Assembly: GCA_033675265.1 (NCBI GenBank)
Contig: JAUJYZ010000630.1
Span: 1-64,000 of the forward strand
Length of the DNA: 64,000 nt
Reading direction: 5' to 3'
From: Actinostola sp. cb2023
Lineage: Eukaryota; Cnidaria; Anthozoa; Actiniaria; Actinostolidae
Notes under the pieces: model-generated
Seen by the model: only the letters and a program-made list of their open reading frames with translations
The model's database searches: none
What the model was told of the DNA's origin: nothing
Position numbers and translations under genes: made by a program
Shown: in pieces, positions 63,201-64,000 of the stretch
Numbering within the stretch: the stretch's first letter is position 1
Layout: each line of letters starts with the position of its first letter

Positions 63201-64000
63201 ATATTATCGTAATCACTACCGTCATCACCATCATCATCACTATACCATTGTCATCATCATCATCATCGACATCAGCCCTCGTTATCTCTAGACTGCGCGC
63301 AGCCGTCCTACCTCCTCTGGGCTGCACACACGGACTTTTACCTTCACGACGCTCGTTCCTTTTACTGAGTTCTCTTTCACTGTAGCTTTATACGCCCTTG
63401 AGCCAAATATGGGAGAGTTGTCATTCACGTCAGTTACCATGACAACCAGGGCACTCGTCGATGATAAGGCAGGAGAGCCTCGATCTGATACAGAAATGGT
63501 CAGCCTGTAGGATTGCCTGTATGAACAACAAGAAAAACCGGTTTGTTGAGTTAGTGAACCTGATATACGCAAAAGATGGCGTCATTTACAAATTTAACCA
63601 CAATCCTTTGCAAACCCAATATAATGACGTCAGAACAACAAACTGACCTTCTTTCGTAGTCAAGAGATGCTTGTAATTTGACTTGTCCACTCTTGGAATC
63701 GAGGCTAAACGTGTTTCCATGGTTACCACTGAGAATGCTGTACCTGAGATCTGCGTTGATGCCTGACAAGTCACGAAATAGAACAATCAGTTTGATCTTG
63801 TAAAGCTCTATATTCATAACTAATAAAAGCTAATGATGATTAATAATTAGGCGATATGATATGATATTTTCTAAGTACTTTGCCTCACGTTAGGCCAATT
63901 TGCAGTCCATATACCTTTCGTATGGACCCGCAAAAGATTGTGTTCAATTCAAACAAGGGATTGTCCAACAAATCTTTATCCTTATTTGTTACATTTTTGT
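43861..64000 (-). CDS. Cadherin-Ig-EGF-TM-SH2 receptor (5' end beyond window)
   Basis: Exons 5'->3': 63648-63762, 63342-63516, 61962-62061, 61499-61813, 60068-60669, 59676-59989, 59089-59329, 58365-58956, 56349-57260, 54523-55596, 53608-54237, 53415-53522, 51904-52121, 50692-50799, 50114-50312, 49366-49644, 48727-48815, 48404-48602, 47786-48084, 46922-47169, 46457-46593, 45716-45742, 45313-45415, 44762-44993, 43861-44205. They total 7661 nt and give one open frame of 2552 residues. About 17 DxNDNxPxF linkers mark Fat/Dachsous/protocadherin-style cadherin repeats. Then come two Ig domains (DEGSYSC, DEAWYTC), two EGFs (one preceded by DVNEC), a juxtamembrane region with an RRKR site, one TM helix ([21 protein letters not shown]), a tyrosine-bearing tail and an SH2 domain with FLVR. 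No beta-catenin-binding motif was recognised. Expected role: adhesion receptor reading or organising phosphotyrosine signals. The architecture is seen; the signalling role is inferred. Confidence 0.9.
44254..44446. repeat. Foldback element, family C, independent copy
   Basis: Matches the element inside the 1.28-kb blocks but stands alone, with a decayed right arm, in the intron before the SH2 exon. Shows the family is mobile. Confidence 0.85.
44540..44745. mobile_element. CAGTTGAACCTCC-family MITE, copy 2
   Basis: CAGTCGAACCTCCCGTAAGC ... GGAGGTTCAACTG with internal repeats of GGTCGCTTACGAGAGG, expanded relative to copy 1. In the cadherin gene's last intron. Confidence 0.8.
45121..45279. repeat. 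G-run, C-run, T-run and 29-nt poly(C) cluster
   Basis: GGGGGGAGGGGGGGGGG and a long C-run form a potential hairpin. T16 and C29 follow. Within the intron after the TM exon. Confidence 0.9.
45313..45415 (-). other. Transmembrane exon of the cadherin receptor
   Basis: [27 protein letters not shown] followed by AGYVYHQR reads as one hydrophobic helix with a basic cytoplasmic flank. Upstream is a 27-bp microexon (45716-45742, VQGNSSTIK). Downstream exon 44762-44993 gives a charged tail with [17 protein letters not shown], two tyrosines in acidic context. A poly-C tract (45251-45279) lies in the intron just past the donor. Confidence 0.85.
45617..45667. repeat. 50-bp hairpin of the GGGCTTCCTGTGG family
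   Basis: GGCGGGCTTCCTGTGG opposes CCACAGGGAGCCCATC around a short centre. Confidence 0.7.
45835..46172. repeat. 32-bp minisatellite (~10 units)
   Basis: Units of ACATACACGCGGGCATACAC AGAGGAGATCGA type; two units lack CA. Open in all three minus frames because 32 cycles through the frames, so the frames are not genes. Confidence 0.95.
46625..46920. repeat. ATCGATAATTGATCG repeat cluster
   Basis: Seven copies of AAATCGATAATTGATCGTC with GTTTAATGAT spacers and two longer GTGTCGATGTTTCAATAAC units. Each core is a near palindrome, similar in flavour to 184-552. Confidence 0.85.
47557..47759. mobile_element. TA-flanked MITE (GAGTCGTTTTCG family), copy 1
   Basis: GAGTCGTTTTCGTATGAGTG and complement, with TA on both sides. 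Interior has paired GGTACGGTTC/CCGTACCG. A second copy is at 58099-58257. It ends 26 bp from exon 47786-48084. Confidence 0.85.
48125..48380. repeat. GACTGACT tetranucleotide array
   Basis: Irregular GACT/GGCT/GTCT units between the two EGF exons. Confidence 0.9.
48880..49343. repeat. 22-bp minisatellite (~21 units)
   Basis: CACGATTACCGCACGGCCAT AT units with A/G/T variants in block order. It stops about 20 bp before the donor of Ig exon 49366-49644. Confidence 0.95.
51425..51825. repeat. 22-bp minisatellite (~16 units)
   Basis: AATACGAATACACCCCGATA CC-type units with T/C variants, in the intron downstream of exon 51904-52121. Confidence 0.9.
52122..53414. repeat. ~100-bp minisatellite carrying exon start and splice acceptor (12 copies)
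   Basis: The whole intron between exons 53415-53522 and 51904-52121 consists of copies of the first ~62 bp of the latter exon (minus strand GTATTGAGGGTGGTGGTACT ...) plus its acceptor TTGTCAG. About 12 decoy acceptors precede the real one. Units vary by an AGT insertion and C/T or G/A changes. Confidence 0.95.
54437..54497. repeat. 61-bp hairpin, CTCGTCCCCAG family
   Basis: CATTCTCGTCCCCAG...CTGGGGACGAGAATG with GTTGAGAAGGG inner arms around TTTAAA; 26 bp from exon 54523-55596. Confidence 0.85.
55655..55935. repeat. 32-bp minisatellite (~9 units)
   Basis: CCCCTGATAGAAGCGATGGA GCACTCACCCTT units with alternating types, next to the acceptor of exon 54523-55596. Confidence 0.95.
56001..56163. 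repeat. 163-bp foldback element
   Basis: CTTAATTCTAATAATGATAT and complement, inner arms CTCTGTGTAAGCAGACTT and complement. Confidence 0.85.
57502..57962. repeat. 461-bp foldback element with ~155-bp arms
   Basis: AAAGTGCAACTAACC and complement at the ends. Arms run through TTGATGACGTCTACTAA and its complement around an AT-rich centre. Largest hairpin in the cadherin introns. Confidence 0.85.
58099..58257. mobile_element. GAGTCGTTTTCG-family MITE, copy 2
   Basis: GAGTCGTTTTCGTATGAGCG ... CTCATATGAAAACGAC flanked by TA. Shorter interior than copy 1. Confidence 0.85.
60837..61051. repeat. 215-bp foldback element
   Basis: TACTCCTTTTTACAGTTCCC opposes GGGAACTGTGAAGGGGAGTA, with near-perfect ~95-nt arms including CGGCGCCATCTTGAAAGG. 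Confidence 0.9.
61881..61943. repeat. CTCGTCCCCAG-family inverted element
   Basis: CCTCGTCCCCAGTTCTCCC opposes GGTGGGACTGGGAACGAG, 19 bp from exon 61962-62061. Confidence 0.65.
62102..62252. repeat. ~150-bp foldback element, GCAAATATTATATCCGTGAA-related
   Basis: AGAGTGCAAACCAGCCATGT ... GATATATGGTTTGCACTCT. Related to the foldback nested inside the ~1-kb elements (10241-10396 and about 16640-16790). Confidence 0.8.
62253..63341. other. Large cadherin intron, no further gene seen
   Basis: Contains AATAATAATAATTTATTTAA at about 62967 with a CACGTAGTCACC segment resembling 28396-28440 (short interspersed element tail) and an ATCATC microsatellite near 63225-63270. No coding segment recognised. 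Confidence 0.5.
63763..64000. other. Upstream intron of the cadherin gene to window edge
   Basis: AT-rich, no exon recognised. The first visible exon begins mid-domain ([13 protein letters not shown]), so more cadherin repeats and the signal peptide lie beyond the window. Confidence 0.5.

Overview
This is a metazoan nuclear window. Genes are split by canonical GT-AG introns (one GC-AG), and intergenic and intronic DNA is packed with foldback (MITE-like) elements and private minisatellites. A cadherin receptor with an SH2 tail, a NACHT-LRR gene with an N-terminal membrane module, a mu-class-like GST, APEX2 and an ADP-ribosylglycohydrolase point to an early-branching animal. A sponge is my first guess and a cnidarian the alternative; I cannot settle this from the sequence. 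There is no sign of bacterial, viral or organellar DNA.

Layout. (1) 1727-7844 (+): mu-class-like glutathione S-transferase, nine exons visible, first exon not found. (2) 7930-20330: about 12 kb of gene-poor DNA in which a ~1.28 kb block occurs four times, separated by runs of a 54-bp minisatellite and interrupted by several insertions. (3) 20813-38739 (-): an eight-exon gene joining an HDAC6/USP-type ZnF-UBP ubiquitin-binding domain to an ADP-ribosylglycohydrolase (515 aa, in frame across all exons). One 4.3-kb intron is almost wholly an 84-bp minisatellite derived from the neighbouring exon. Another 8.3-kb intron contains a same-strand nested gene (4) 23001-26332 (-): a four-transmembrane module, then NACHT, then leucine-rich repeats, broken by one homopolymer frameshift. 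(5) 39098-43247 (+): APEX2-like AP endonuclease with PIP-like boxes and a GRF zinc finger, head-to-head with gene 3 across 358 bp and carrying a one-base frameshift at its catalytic GDLN motif. (6) 43861-63762 and beyond the window (-): a giant receptor with about 17 cadherin repeats, two Ig domains, two EGF domains, one membrane span and a cytoplasmic SH2 domain. Its 25 visible exons concatenate to one uninterrupted 2552-residue frame.

Main points of interest: the ZnF-UBP/ADP-ribosylhydrolase fusion (with a duplicated exon that could make a ZnF-UBP-only isoform), the 4TM-NACHT-LRR protein whose last residues are encoded by a foldback element, the SH2-tailed cadherin, two minisatellites born at exon-intron junctions, and a family of short sequences built on a GGGCTTCCTGTGG core whose paired ends covary between copies. 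Exon boundaries were read by eye from splice consensus and reading-frame continuity. No homology search was run.
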